Assembly: GCF_900148505.1 (NCBI RefSeq)
Contig: NZ_FRXO01000001.1
Coordinates: 744,001-808,000, forward strand
Reading direction: 5' to 3'
Length of the DNA stretch: 64,000 nucleotides
Origin: Pseudoxanthobacter soli DSM 19599
Lineage (GTDB): Bacteria; Pseudomonadota; Alphaproteobacteria; Rhizobiales; Segnochrobactraceae
In this document: positions 24,498-33,266 of the stretch, one piece after another
Layout: each line of letters opens with the position of its first letter
Position numbering within the stretch: position 1 is the first letter of the stretch
The notes under the pieces: model-generated
What the model was told of the DNA's origin: nothing
Seen by the model: the letters and a program-made list of their open reading frames with translations, nothing else
The model's database searches: none
Program-made: the position numbers and the translations under genes

Positions 24498-26566
24498 CCT
24501 TCCTGATCGCCGACAGCTTCACCGCCGCCTTCAGCCGCCTTTCCACCCCCGACCAGAAGGCGGTGAAGGCGAGCGTGTTCGATCTCCAGATCGACCCCGC
24601 CGGCAACGGCCTGCAGATGCACCGCATCGAGCGCAGCAAGGACCCGAACTTCTGGTCCGCGCGCGTCAACCGCGACGTGCGCCTGATCCTGCACAAGACC
24701 GGCGACAGCCTGCTCGTCGCCTATGTCGGCCACCACGACGATGCCTATGCCTGGGCGGAGCGCCGGCGCATCGAGGCCCATCCGCGCACGGGCGCCATCC
24801 AGATCGTGGAGGTGCGCGAACGGGTGGAAGACGTCGCGCGGCCGCCGACGCTCGATCTCGTGCCGGCGGACGCCGCCGGGGAACGAGGCCCCGCAGGACA
24901 GGGCAGCCACGCGCCGACACCGTTCGCCGCGCTCGACGACGACGCGCTGCTTTCGATGGGCGTGCCCGCCGACTGGCTGGCCGACGTGCGCGCGGCCACC
25001 GAGGACGGCTTCTTCGCCCTTGCCGGCCACCTGCCCGCCGAAGCGGCCGAGGCGCTGCTCGACTATGCGGCCACCGGCGTGCTTGCGGCCGCCCTGCCGC
25101 CGCTGGAGTACGGCGATCCGTTCGCCCACCCCGACGCGCTGCGGCGCATCCGGCCCATCGTGGGCGAGGAGGAACTGGAGCAGGCGCTTGCCTTCCCCTG
25201 GGAGAAATGGGGCGTTTTCCTTCACCCCTCCCAGCGCGCGCTGGTGGAGCGCACGTTCGCCGGGCCGGCGCGCGTGGCGGGTTCCGCCGGGACCGGCAAG
25301 ACGGTCGTCGCGATCCATCGCGCGGTGCGGCTCGCCCGCGAGAACCCGGACGCCCGCGTGCTGCTGACGAGCTTCTCAGACCCGCTGGCGGCCGAGCTGG
25401 CGCGGAAGGTGCTGGTGCTCGCGCCCGAGACGGGCGGCCTCGTGCCCCGGATCACCACGGCATCCTTCACCGACATCGCCGGCCAGATGTTCCAGCTCGA
25501 ACACGGCGCCCGCCCCCGCATCGCCGGCGACGCGCTGCTGCGACAGCACCTGCGCGCGGCAGCGGCCGACCAGGGCCTCAAGGGCTTCCCGGAGCGCTTC
25601 CTCCTGTCGGAGTGGACCAACGTCGTCGATGCGTGGGGATTGCGGTCGTTCGAGGCCTATGCCGCGGTGCAGCGGATGGGGCGCAAGAGCCGGCTCGGCC
25701 CGAACCAGCGCGCGCGGCTGTGGCCGGTGTTCGAGGCGGTGCGCGCCGCGCTCGCCGCCGGCCGCTACACGACGTGGGCGGACGTGTTCACCGGCCTCGC
25801 CGATGCGCTGACCGCGCGTGACCGCAAGCCGTTCGACCACGTCGTGATCGACGAGGCGCAGGACCTCGCGCCTGCGGCGCTGCGGTTCTTCGCCGCCCTC
25901 GCCCCGGCGAAGCCGGACGGGCTTTTCCTTTCGGGCGATGTCGGGCAGCGGATTTTCCAGCATCCGTTCTCGTGGGCGAGCCTCGGTGTCGACGTGCGCG
26001 GCCGTTCGCACACGCTGAAGGTGTGCTACCGCACCTCGCAGCAGATCCGCCGCGCCGCCGACCGGCTGTTGCCGACCGTGTTGCGCGACACCGACGGACT
26101 GGAAGACGAGCGGCGCGGCATCATCTCCGTGTTCGACGGGCCAGCGCCGCAGGTGAAGACCCTGTCCTCCGCAGCAGAGGAGGCGGACGCGGTTCGCGAG
26201 GCCGTGGCGGGCTGGCTCGCCGATGGAATCGCGCCCGGCGAAATCGGCGTGTTCGTGCGCACGCCGCAACTCGTCGCCCGCGCCCGCGCCGCCATCGCCG
26301 GGCTCGCCGGCGAGAGCGACATGGTGACCGCACCCATGAGCCTCGCCAAGGGGCTGGAGTTCCGCGCCGTGGCGGTGATGGCCCTCGACGAGGGCATCCT
26401 GCCGCTCGACGAGCGCGTTGCGGACGCGGCCGACGAGGCCGAACTCGACGACATCTACGAGACCGAGCGCCGGCTGCTCTATGTCGCCTGCACGCGGGCG
26501 CGCGAGCACCTCGTTCTCACGGGCGTGGTGCCGGCATCGGAATATCTGGCGGATTTCACGGCCTGA
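24494..26566 (+). CDS. UvrD/Rep-family helicase with RelE-like N-terminal domain
   Basis: 690 residues. Residues 1-95 (MTFLIADSFTAAF, VNRDVRLILHKTGDSLLVAYV, seen as RDVRLILHK and LLVAYVGHHDDAY) resemble the RelE/ParE mRNA-interferase fold. An SF1 helicase follows: Walker A AGSAGTGKT near 264, DEAQDLAP near 452, SGDVGQRIFQ, CYRTSQQIRR, and the C-terminal RLLYVACTRAREHLVLTG. It likely unwinds or translocates on DNA. ATG 24494 is preferred over upstream in-frame ATG 24431 because a GGGGGGA site precedes it and the RelE-like domain starts there. Its 3' end overlaps bioR (opposite strand) by 11 nt. Placement after Res and methyltransferase genes points to a defence role. Confidence 0.85.
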   Translation: MTFLIADSFTAAFSRLSTPDQKAVKASVFDLQIDPAGNGLQMHRIERSKDPNFWSARVNRDVRLILHKTGDSLLVAYVGHHDDAYAWAERRRIEAHPRTGAIQIVEVRERVEDVARPPTLDLVPADAAGERGPAGQGSHAPTPFAALDDDALLSMGVPADWLADVRAATEDGFFALAGHLPAEAAEALLDYAATGVLAAALPPLEYGDPFAHPDALRRIRPIVGEEELEQALAFPWEKWGVFLHPSQRALVERTFAGPARVAGSAGTGKTVVAIHRAVRLARENPDARVLLTSFSDPLAAELARKVLVLAPETGGLVPRITTASFTDIAGQMFQLEHGARPRIAGDALLRQHLRAAAADQGLKGFPERFLLSEWTNVVDAWGLRSFEAYAAVQRMGRKSRLGPNQRARLWPVFEAVRAALAAGRYTTWADVFTGLADALTARDRKPFDHVVIDEAQDLAPAALRFFAALAPAKPDGLFLSGDVGQRIFQHPFSWASLGVDVRGRSHTLKVCYRTSQQIRRAADRLLPTVLRDTDGLEDERRGIISVFDGPAPQVKTLSSAAEEADAVREAVAGWLADGIAPGEIGVFVRTPQLVARARAAIAGLAGESDMVTAPMSLAKGLEFRAVAVMALDEGILPLDERVADAADEAELDDIYETERRLLYVACTRAREHLVLTGVVPASEYLADFTA

Positions 26567-27218
26567 GCGGGTCCGGACCGATCTCCGGGCCGGGCCGTTC
26601 GATGCCGTGCAGATGCCGCGTCAAAAGGTGCGCCGCGCGCGGGTGATCGCGCGACTTGAGGGCCGCATGGATCTGCCGGTGCTCGAGATTGGAGCGCGGC
26701 TGCCAGCCGGCGGAGCGCTCCATCGCGATCACGATGCGCGAGTGGGCCAGGCGAAGCTGCCCCAGCAGCGACAGCAGCCATTTCATGGGACATGGCGCCA
26801 CCAGCGCGGCATGGAACGCGCGGTTGGCGCGCTCCCATTCCACGATCGAGCCTGCCCGCTCGCCGGCTTCCACCGCCTGTTCGATCGCCGCGAGATGGCG
26901 CGCGCCGTAGGACTTTCCGACATGGCGGAAGGCGAGCAGCTCCAGCGCCGCGCGCATTTCGATCACCTCCTGCTGGTGGATCGCATCCATGGGCGCGACG
27001 CGGATGCCGCGGCGAGGTTCGCTGACCGCGAGGCCCTGCGCGCGGACGAAGTGGAGCGCCTCGCGCGCCGGCACATGGCTCGCCCCGAATTCGGCGGCGA
27101 CATGGTCCTGCCGCAGCGGCGCGCCGGGGGCGAGTTCGCCCGCCACGATCCGTTCGATCAGGGCTTCGGCGATGCGCTCGGCGACGGCGGGCGAGCGTGG
27201 CGGATCAGATCTGATCAT
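26556..27218 (-). CDS. bioR: GntR-family (FCD) repressor, probable BioR of biotin metabolism
   Basis: 220 residues: winged HTH (GELAPGAPLRQDHVAAEFG, recognition helix around SHVPAREALHFVRAQG) and an FCD ligand domain with metal-site residues in EMRAALELLAFRHV and the HAALVAPC segment. The divergent neighbours are bioY and bioB. The intergenic region has two near-matches to the alphaproteobacterial BioR box TTATAGATAA, which makes BioR the best identification. It would repress biotin uptake/synthesis, and probably itself, when biotin is plentiful. ATG 27218 lies within or next to the first box. Its 3' end overlaps the UvrD gene convergently. Confidence 0.82.
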   Translation of the reverse strand: MIRSDPPRSPAVAERIAEALIERIVAGELAPGAPLRQDHVAAEFGASHVPAREALHFVRAQGLAVSEPRRGIRVAPMDAIHQQEVIEMRAALELLAFRHVGKSYGARHLAAIEQAVEAGERAGSIVEWERANRAFHAALVAPCPMKWLLSLLGQLRLAHSRIVIAMERSAGWQPRSNLEHRQIHAALKSRDHPRAAHLLTRHLHGIERPGPEIGPDPLRP

Positions 27219-27231
27219 AGATTATCTATCA
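27218..27231. promoter_or_regulatory. BioR-like operator 1
   Basis: TTATCTATCA at 27222-27231 matches the BioR consensus (reverse complement TGATAGATAA) with one mismatch. It is embedded in the perfect 13-base palindrome ATAGATTATCTAT at 27218-27230. It overlaps the bioR start, so binding should block bioR itself. Confidence 0.6.
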
Positions 27232-27286
27232 CATTCGGCAATGCGAGACGAAGATTCGCCTGCTAACCTCATCCTTGTCGACAAAA

Positions 27287-27296
27287 TCATAGATAA
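27287..27296. promoter_or_regulatory. BioR-like operator 2
   Basis: TCATAGATAA differs from the consensus TTATAGATAA at one position. It lies 37 bp upstream of the bioY start, where it would overlap a promoter or the 5' leader of bioYB. Confidence 0.6.
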
Positions 27297-27332
27297 TTTC
27301 TCTCGTCACCCCCTCATTTGCAGGAGAGCACC

Positions 27333-27983
27333 ATGCTCCGTGCGCCAGACCGCACACCGGCCGAAGCCGTCTCGTCCGCCACCTCGCCTTCTCCAGCTAC
27401 CTCCCTTTCGTCCACGCGTTCCCTTCCGGCCGCCCGGCTGCAAGCCCTCCACCCAGCGCTTCGCCTGCCGGTCCTCGTCCTCGTCGGCAGCCTCGTCATG
27501 GTGCTCTGCGCCCGGGCGAATGTTCCGTTCTGGCCGGTGCCGATGACCCTGCATGTGTTCGGCACGATGCTGCTCGCCGGCCTGTTCGGCGGGCGAACCG
27601 CCGGACTGATGGTGCTCGCCTATCTCGCGGAGGGTGCGGCCGGCCTGCCCGTGTTTTCCTACAGCCCGACCGCCGGCGCCGGCCTTGCCTATCTCGCCGG
27701 CCCGACCGGCGGATATCTCGTCGGCTTCGCCGTCGCGGCGTTCGTCGCCGGCACCTGGATCGAGCGGCGGGGATTGGGCGGCTCCTGGCGGATGCTCGTG
27801 CCGATGCTGGCGGGGCTCGTCCTCGTCTATCTGCTCGGGGGGCTCTGGCTCGCGCCGTTCGTCGGCCTCTCGAAGGTCGCAACGGTCGGCATTCTGCCGT
27901 TCCTTCCGGGCGACCTCGTCAAGGTCGCGCTTGCCGCCGCCGCGTGCCTCGCCGTCCGCGACATCGCCCGGAGGGTGCGATGA
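27333..27983 (+). CDS. bioY: Biotin transporter BioY (S component of an ECF transporter)
   Basis: A 216-residue inner-membrane protein that captures biotin. After a Ser/Ala-rich leader of about 35 residues it shows the BioY pattern: [19 protein letters not shown], then [23 protein letters not shown] in pieces, [10 protein letters not shown] near residue 130, and [16 protein letters not shown] at the end, with about six hydrophobic segments. ATG 27333 has an AGGAGA site; an upstream TTG was rejected. No ECF ATPase or T component is adjacent. It is followed by bioB with an ATGA overlap and is probably repressed by BioR. Confidence 0.93.
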   Translation: MLRAPDRTPAEAVSSATSPSPATSLSSTRSLPAARLQALHPALRLPVLVLVGSLVMVLCARANVPFWPVPMTLHVFGTMLLAGLFGGRTAGLMVLAYLAEGAAGLPVFSYSPTAGAGLAYLAGPTGGYLVGFAVAAFVAGTWIERRGLGGSWRMLVPMLAGLVLVYLLGGLWLAPFVGLSKVATVGILPFLPGDLVKVALAAAACLAVRDIARRVR

Positions 27984-28984
27984 CCGGCGACCGGCAACCG
28001 CCCGCGGCAGCGGACGGGGCGATCCGCAGCGACTGGAGCCGGCAGGAGATCCGCGACATCCACGATCTGCCCCTGCCGGACCTCCTCCACCGCTCACAGA
28101 CGGTTCATCGGCGGTTCTTCAATCCCGCCGAGATCGAGGCGGCGAGCCTCCTGAGCATCAAGACGGGCGGCTGCGCCGAAGATTGCGGCTACTGCTCGCA
28201 GAGCGCGCACTACGACACCGGCATCAAGGCTTCCCGGCTGATGGAGGTGGAGGCCGTGGTCGAGGCGGCGCGCGTGGCCCGCGACGCCGGCGCCTCGCGG
28301 TTCTGCATGGGCGCGGCCTGGCGGAGCCCGAAGGACCGCGACATGGGCCGGCTCTGCACGATGATCGCGGGCGTGCGCGCGCTGGGCATGCAGACCTGCG
28401 CCACCCTCGGCATGCTCACGCCCGATCAGGCCGTGAGCCTGCGCGAGGCCGGGCTCGACTATTACAGCCACAATGTCGATACCTCGCCGGAGCATTATGG
28501 CCGGATCATCACCACCCGCACGATCGAGGACAGGCTGGAGACGATCGGCCACGTTCGCGCCGCCGGCATCGCCCTGTGCTGCGGCGGCATCGTCGGCATG
28601 GGCGAGCGGCCGGCGGACCGGCTGGGCCTGCTGCATCTGCTGGCGAACCTCGATCCGCACCCCGAAAGCGTGCCGATCAACCACTGGAACGCGGTGCGCG
28701 GCGTGCCCGTCGCGGAGACGGCCGAACCCCTCTATCCGCTGGCGTTCGTCCGTCTCGTCGCGGTCGCGCGCATCGTGATGCCGCGCAGCGTCGTCCGCAT
28801 TTCGGCAGGCCGCAGCGCGATGAGCGAGGAACTTCAGGCGCTGTGCTTCACCGCCGGCGCCAACTCGATCTTCATCGGCAGCGTTCTGCTCACCACCGAA
28901 AACCCCGACCAGGACCGCGACTTCGCGATGCTGCGCAGGATGGGGCTGGAACTCGTCGCCTCGGTCGTTCCCGCCGCAGCCTGA
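27980..28984 (+). CDS. bioB: Biotin synthase (radical SAM)
   Basis: A 334-residue enzyme that inserts sulfur into dethiobiotin. The radical-SAM CxxxCxxC is in [13 protein letters not shown] at Cys65/69/72. Other BioB marks are [47 protein letters not shown] (normally N-P-L-x-x-x-x-G-T-P) and [17 protein letters not shown] with the Arg ligand of the [2Fe-2S] cluster. The loop [11 protein letters not shown] departs slightly from the common NPL form. ATG 27980 overlaps the bioY stop. The rest of the biotin pathway is not in the window. Confidence 0.95.
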   Translation: MTGDRQPPAAADGAIRSDWSRQEIRDIHDLPLPDLLHRSQTVHRRFFNPAEIEAASLLSIKTGGCAEDCGYCSQSAHYDTGIKASRLMEVEAVVEAARVARDAGASRFCMGAAWRSPKDRDMGRLCTMIAGVRALGMQTCATLGMLTPDQAVSLREAGLDYYSHNVDTSPEHYGRIITTRTIEDRLETIGHVRAAGIALCCGGIVGMGERPADRLGLLHLLANLDPHPESVPINHWNAVRGVPVAETAEPLYPLAFVRLVAVARIVMPRSVVRISAGRSAMSEELQALCFTAGANSIFIGSVLLTTENPDQDRDFAMLRRMGLELVASVVPAAA

Positions 28985-29077
28985 AGCCGAACACGCGGGC
29001 GGGCTCGGACGGGAGGAAGCGCGCCGATGCGCGGGCACTTCCCGCCCGGACCTGAGGCGCGGCACATCCCGAGAACC

Positions 29078-29108
29078 GATCGAGCACGGCGAGAGGCCGC
29101 GCTCGATC
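29078..29108. terminator. Strong hairpin between bioB and the opposing SDR gene
   Basis: GATCGAGC pairs with GCTCGATC, and inside it CGGC pairs with GCCG around a GAGAG loop with one mismatch between. It lies between two convergent 3' ends and probably terminates both transcripts; no T-tract follows. Confidence 0.55.
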
Positions 29109-29129
29109 GCCGGGCCGGAGCCGGGACGT

Positions 29130-29957
29130 TCAGCCGTCTGTTGAAAGGCTGACCGCTTTCCAGGCTTCGATTTCCGCCTTCAACGCTTCGATCCTTTGCG
29201 ACACGAGGTCGACGGCATCGCTGCCGAGCAACAGCTGCGGCGGCGGGTTCTCGGACTCGATCAACGTCAGCACCGCGGCCGCCAGCTTCTCGGGATCGCC
29301 CGGCTGATGGCCGCTCTTCGCCTGCCGCGCCGCCCGGATCGGGTCGAACAGAGCGTCATATTCGGCAATCGAGCGCTCCGTTCGCACCATCGAACGGCCG
29401 GCCCAGTCGGTTCGGAAAGAGCCAGGACAAAGCGCCGTCACATGCACGCCGAACGGCGCCATCTCCGCGCGCATCACCTGCGAAATGCCCTGAAGGGCGA
29501 ACTTGCTTCCGCAATAATAGGCGATACCCGGCATGGTGATCATGCCGCCCATGGAGGTGACGTTGACGATGAAGCCGCGGCGCCTTTCGCGAAACCGCGG
29601 CAGAAAGGCCTTGGCGACAGCGACGGCGCCGAAGACGTTGACGTCGAACTGCCGCCGCATTTCGGTCAGCGGCGATTCTTCAAGAACGCCTTCATGGCCG
29701 TATCCCGCATTGTTGATCAGAACATCGACGGGCCCGTGCTCGTCTTCGACCTCGCCGACGACGTCTTCGATCCGGTCGAAGTCCGTGACGTCGAGCAGCA
29801 CGGACCGCGCCTCCGGCAGGCGCTCGGCCAGGACGGCCCTGGCATCATCCGATCGGACGGCGCCGACGATGCGGTGACCCTGACGGCGCGCCGCCGTCGC
29901 GATCGCCAGACCGAAGCCGGAATTGGCGCCGGTGATGAAAATTGTCTTCCGCGGCAT
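29130..29957 (-). CDS. Short-chain dehydrogenase/reductase
   Basis: A 275-residue classical-type SDR: cofactor loop TGANSGFG near residue 9, NNAGYGHEG near 80, serine in VNVTSMGGM and YxxxK as YYCGSKFAL near 145-150. NADP preference is likely from the basic GAVRSDD segment. Substrate unknown. ATG 29957 is preceded by AGAGAGG; in-frame ATGs at 29987 and 29993 are less well placed. It is divergent from an AraC-type regulator of the family that often controls a neighbouring oxidoreductase. Confidence 0.87.
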   Translation of the reverse strand: MPRKTIFITGANSGFGLAIATAARRQGHRIVGAVRSDDARAVLAERLPEARSVLLDVTDFDRIEDVVGEVEDEHGPVDVLINNAGYGHEGVLEESPLTEMRRQFDVNVFGAVAVAKAFLPRFRERRRGFIVNVTSMGGMITMPGIAYYCGSKFALQGISQVMRAEMAPFGVHVTALCPGSFRTDWAGRSMVRTERSIAEYDALFDPIRAARQAKSGHQPGDPEKLAAAVLTLIESENPPPQLLLGSDAVDLVSQRIEALKAEIEAWKAVSLSTDG

Positions 29958-30049
29958 GGACGCCTCTCTTGTTCGCCTCGCGTCCATGACCAATAATATC
30001 TCAAACTCATCACACCATCCGCAATTCTCTCGGGTTCTTGCTCATTCCT

Positions 30050-30964
30050 ATGTCTTCCATCAAAGCCGGGATCGACAGTCGCAGCCTGGCGGCCATTGCC
30101 GAGCCCCTCGCGCCGACCCACGGATACAATCCGACCCGGGTGCCGAACATCAGGATCCTGAGAAGCGAGACGGTGCTTCGCGACGTGCCGGTGCTCTACA
30201 AGCCGGGTGTGGTGTTCGTCTTGCAGGGCCGCAAGCAGGGGCTGCTGGATGGAGAGATCTACCGGTATGATGCACAGCACTATCTGGCCGTGTCGGTACC
30301 GGTACCGTTCCGCATGGAGTCCGACGCCAGCCCCGAGCATCCCCTGATCGCGGTCTATGTCGATTTCGACATGGCGTTGGCGGCCGAACTCGCCGCGACC
30401 GTGGCGGGGCGGCAATGCGAGGCCGATATGGTGCCGGCGCGAAGCCTGACATCCAGCAGAATGACGCCCGAAATCGCGGACGTCGTGCGGCGCCTCCTGC
30501 GCGCGCTCGGCGATCCGCTCGAAGCCGATGTTCTCGGGGCAGGCCTGATGCGCGAGTTGCATTACCGCGTGCTCGTCGGCCCGCAAGGCGCGGCGATGAT
30601 TGCGGCTTTGCGGCAGCAGGGCCCATCCGGCAGAATCGTTCAAAGCCTTGTCCGGCTGCGCGAGACTTATGGCTCCAGCACCACCGTTGCCGCGCTCGCG
30701 AGGGAGGCGGGCATGAGCGTTCCATCCTACCATGTGCACTTCAAGGCACTGACGGGAAGCAGCCCCATCCAATATGTGAAGTCGATGCGGCTCCACGAGG
30801 CGAGACTCATGATCGCGCGCCAGGATTGCTCGATCGCCGAGATCGCCGCCCGTGTCGGTTATGCGAGCCCGGCCCAGTTCAGCCGTGACTTCAAACGCCA
30901 TTTCAAGCGAACGGCATCACAGGAAGCCCAATGGATGCGCCACCACCTGGGTGAGTTCGTCTAG
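30050..30964 (+). CDS. AraC-family regulator with AraC_N cupin domain (YqhC-like)
   Basis: 304 residues. Residues about 20-165 are an AraC_N sensor (VLYKPGVVFVLQGRKQGLL, read as YKPGVVFVLQGRK; YLAVSVPVPF). Residues about 200-295 are the AraC HTH pair (VAALAREAGMSVPSYHVHFK; IAARVGYASPAQFSRDFKR). Regulators of this type respond to reactive or small organic compounds and activate an adjacent oxidoreductase. Divergence from the SDR gene (92 bp between starts) supports that here. ATG 30050 was chosen; an upstream TTG frame adds only four codons. Confidence 0.87.
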   Translation: MSSIKAGIDSRSLAAIAEPLAPTHGYNPTRVPNIRILRSETVLRDVPVLYKPGVVFVLQGRKQGLLDGEIYRYDAQHYLAVSVPVPFRMESDASPEHPLIAVYVDFDMALAAELAATVAGRQCEADMVPARSLTSSRMTPEIADVVRRLLRALGDPLEADVLGAGLMRELHYRVLVGPQGAAMIAALRQQGPSGRIVQSLVRLRETYGSSTTVAALAREAGMSVPSYHVHFKALTGSSPIQYVKSMRLHEARLMIARQDCSIAEIAARVGYASPAQFSRDFKRHFKRTASQEAQWMRHHLGEFV

Positions 30965-31497
30965 AGCGCTTTGCGATCCGATGGAATTTTCAGATCGACA
31001 AGAAATCGCGCCAGATTCAAAAGCTTGCGAATATCATTGTCTTTCAGATCGTTGATCTGAGCGGGATAGACTGCAGCGGGACACGACCTTGCCGACGAGG
31101 CGATCCTGCTTCGCCGACATGGCCCGTCATCGACCGGCGCTGAGGCCGGTGCTGCCCGCCGACATCGAGTGAGCGGAGCTGCGACGCCACGCCGGGCGGC
31201 GTGAGCCGTTTGTTCAGGTCTACTGCCGACATCGGCGCTGCCGGCTCCCGGGTTCGAGAAGCGGGCCGCCAGAATGTCCTGATCTTGCGTGTCTATGTCC
31301 GTCAGCGATGCCGGAATCCCGCTATATCTGCCCCCAGAAAGAACACTGATGCGCATTCCCATGACATTTCAGGCGGCGGACAGAGCCGACGCACCGTTCT
31401 CGCGGGAGAGATCGGCGATTCGGCCGCCACTATTCTTGCGAACGAAACGCGCGCTGCGCAGTCATCGCAAAACGATATTCCGAAAGGACCTCGCGAT
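30965..31497. other. Gene-free region with no recognised element
   Basis: About 530 bases without a credible gene. It begins with GAGCGCTTTGCGATCCGATGG-like sequence, a word type that recurs between genes in many rhizobial genomes, so a dispersed repeat is possible. The middle (about 31080-31215) encodes on the minus strand a short open frame with no recognised family. The last 60 bases carry the leader and AAAGGA ribosome-binding site of the following hydrolase. Confidence 0.4.
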
Positions 31498-32340
31498 ATG
31501 ACCTCCGCGTACGTCACGACACAAGACGGTGTCGACATCTTCTTCAAGGATTGGGGCCCGAAGACAGCACAACCGATCGTGTTCCATCACGGATGGCCGC
31601 TGTCGTCGGACGACTGGGACGCGCAGATGCTGTTCTTCCTCCAGCACGGCTATCGCGTCGTCGCGCATGACCGGCGCGGCCATGGGCGTTCCTCGCAGGT
31701 GAGCGACGGGCACGACATGGACCATTATGCCGCCGACGCCTGGGCGGTGGTCGAACATCTCGATCTGAAGAATGCCGTCCATATCGGCCATTCCACCGGC
31801 GGTGGCGAGGTCGCCCGCTATGTGGCGAGATATGGCCAGCCGCAGGGGCGCGTCGCGAAGGCGGTTCTGGTATCGGCGATCCCCCCGATCATGGTCAAGT
31901 CCGAGGCGAATCCCGAGGGTACGCCGATCGAGGTGTTCGACGGGTTCCGCGCCGCGCTGGCCGCCAATCGCGCACAGTTCTTCCTCGATGTACCCTCCGG
32001 GCCGTTCTACGGCTTCAACCGCCCGGGCGTGACGCCGATTGCCGGGACCATCCAGAACTGGTGGCGGCAAGGGATGATCGGTTCGGCCAAGGCGCATTAT
32101 GATGGGATCAAAGCCTTTTCCGAGACCGACCAGACCGAAGACCTGAGGGCCATCACGGTACCGACGCTGGTGATGCACGGCGACGACGATCAGGTGGTGC
32201 CCTATCAGGATGCGGCCGAGAAGTCGGTCACGCTGCTGAAGCATGGGACGCTGAAGCTCTACAAAGGCTATCCGCACGGCATGCTCACCACCCATGCAGA
32301 TGTTCTCAACCCGGATCTGCTCGCCTTCGTCAGGGGCTGA
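31498..32340 (+). CDS. Alpha/beta hydrolase, non-haem chloroperoxidase-like
   Basis: 280 residues with the alpha/beta-hydrolase set: oxyanion [11 protein letters not shown] near residue 29, nucleophile elbow [17 protein letters not shown] (Ser near 99) seen as GHSTGGGE, acid in [11 protein letters not shown] near 225, and catalytic His in [10 protein letters not shown] near 257. These elements match cofactor-free haloperoxidase/arylesterase enzymes. In the cell it may hydrolyse an ester or form a peracid. ATG 31498 follows AAAGGA. It starts a rightward run of four genes with two more hydrolases. Confidence 0.88.
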   Translation: MTSAYVTTQDGVDIFFKDWGPKTAQPIVFHHGWPLSSDDWDAQMLFFLQHGYRVVAHDRRGHGRSSQVSDGHDMDHYAADAWAVVEHLDLKNAVHIGHSTGGGEVARYVARYGQPQGRVAKAVLVSAIPPIMVKSEANPEGTPIEVFDGFRAALAANRAQFFLDVPSGPFYGFNRPGVTPIAGTIQNWWRQGMIGSAKAHYDGIKAFSETDQTEDLRAITVPTLVMHGDDDQVVPYQDAAEKSVTLLKHGTLKLYKGYPHGMLTTHADVLNPDLLAFVRG

Positions 32341-32418
32341 TCGAGCGGCGCGCCGGCGGGGCTGCCGGGGCGCCTTTGGCCTGCGCGACAAGATACGCGC
32401 GAGAGTGGAGACCCCCCG

Positions 32419-33147
32419 ATGAAGCCGCAATACAGCGACCGTTCAGCCGCGCTCTATGCCGACACCGAGCAACCGGTGCTGCCGAAGACAGACATGGTTC
32501 TCGATCTCAAGCGCGCGGCGCTGGTGGTGATCGACCCGCAGGTCGATGTCATGAGCCCGCAGGGAAAGGCGTGGCCGGCGGTCGGCGAAAGCGTCACCGA
32601 GAACAATCTGGTGCCGAACCTCGTCGAACTCTTCGCCGCCGCCAAGAAGGCCGGCATCGTCGTGGCGGTATCTCCCCACTATTATTATTGCTGGGACCAT
32701 CACTGGCGCTGGCAGGCGCCGCTGGAGAAATTCCAGCACGACGGCGGAGTCTTCGATCGCAAGGGACCCTACACGCTGGACGGTTTCCGCGCCTCGGGTG
32801 CGGACTTCATGGAAGAGTTCAAGCCCTATATCGAAGACGGCGAGACGATCATCTGTTCGCCGCACAAGCTCTACGGCCCGCAGGCCAACGATCTGAAATT
32901 CCAGCTCGGCAAGCGAGGCGTCAACCAGGTGATCCTCGCCGGCATGCTGGCCAATATGTGCGTGGAGTCGCACATGCGCGACCTGCTGGAGGCTGGCTAC
33001 GAGGTCGCCGTGGTGCGTGACGCCGTGGCCGCGCCGAAGCTGCCCGACGGTGACGGTTACCTCGCCGCGCTGATCAATTACCGCTTCATGGCGAACGGCG
33101 TGTGGAGCACCGACGAGACCGTGCTGCGGCTTGCGGGCGCCGTCTGA
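32419..33147 (+). CDS. Isochorismatase-like cysteine hydrolase
   Basis: 242 residues. Catalytic triad elements are Asp in VVIDPQVDVMSP near residue 40, Lys near 117-149 (SPHKLYGPQ) and the nucleophile Cys in LAGMLANMCVESHMRD near 178. The cis-peptide region precedes the Cys. Related enzymes hydrolyse amides, ureas or isochorismate; the target here is unknown. It has an AGTGGAGAC leader before ATG 32419 and follows the first hydrolase by 78 bp, so co-transcription is likely. Confidence 0.87.
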   Translation: MKPQYSDRSAALYADTEQPVLPKTDMVLDLKRAALVVIDPQVDVMSPQGKAWPAVGESVTENNLVPNLVELFAAAKKAGIVVAVSPHYYYCWDHHWRWQAPLEKFQHDGGVFDRKGPYTLDGFRASGADFMEEFKPYIEDGETIICSPHKLYGPQANDLKFQLGKRGVNQVILAGMLANMCVESHMRDLLEAGYEVAVVRDAVAAPKLPDGDGYLAALINYRFMANGVWSTDETVLRLAGAV

Positions 33148-33266
33148 ACGCGGATCGCCGCCACGGTAATTCCCTTTTTCCAACATCCTGCGCGGCCGCC
33201 GAAACGCGGCCGGCCCGGGAAAGCGCGCCCCGTCAACGCGCGCCTATTCAACAGGAAGGGCGGCAG

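Noticed and set aside
30961-31362. 133-codon minus-strand frame in the gap after the AraC gene
   Set aside because: No domain, no ribosome-binding site at a sensible distance, mixed composition; kept only as a gene-free region.
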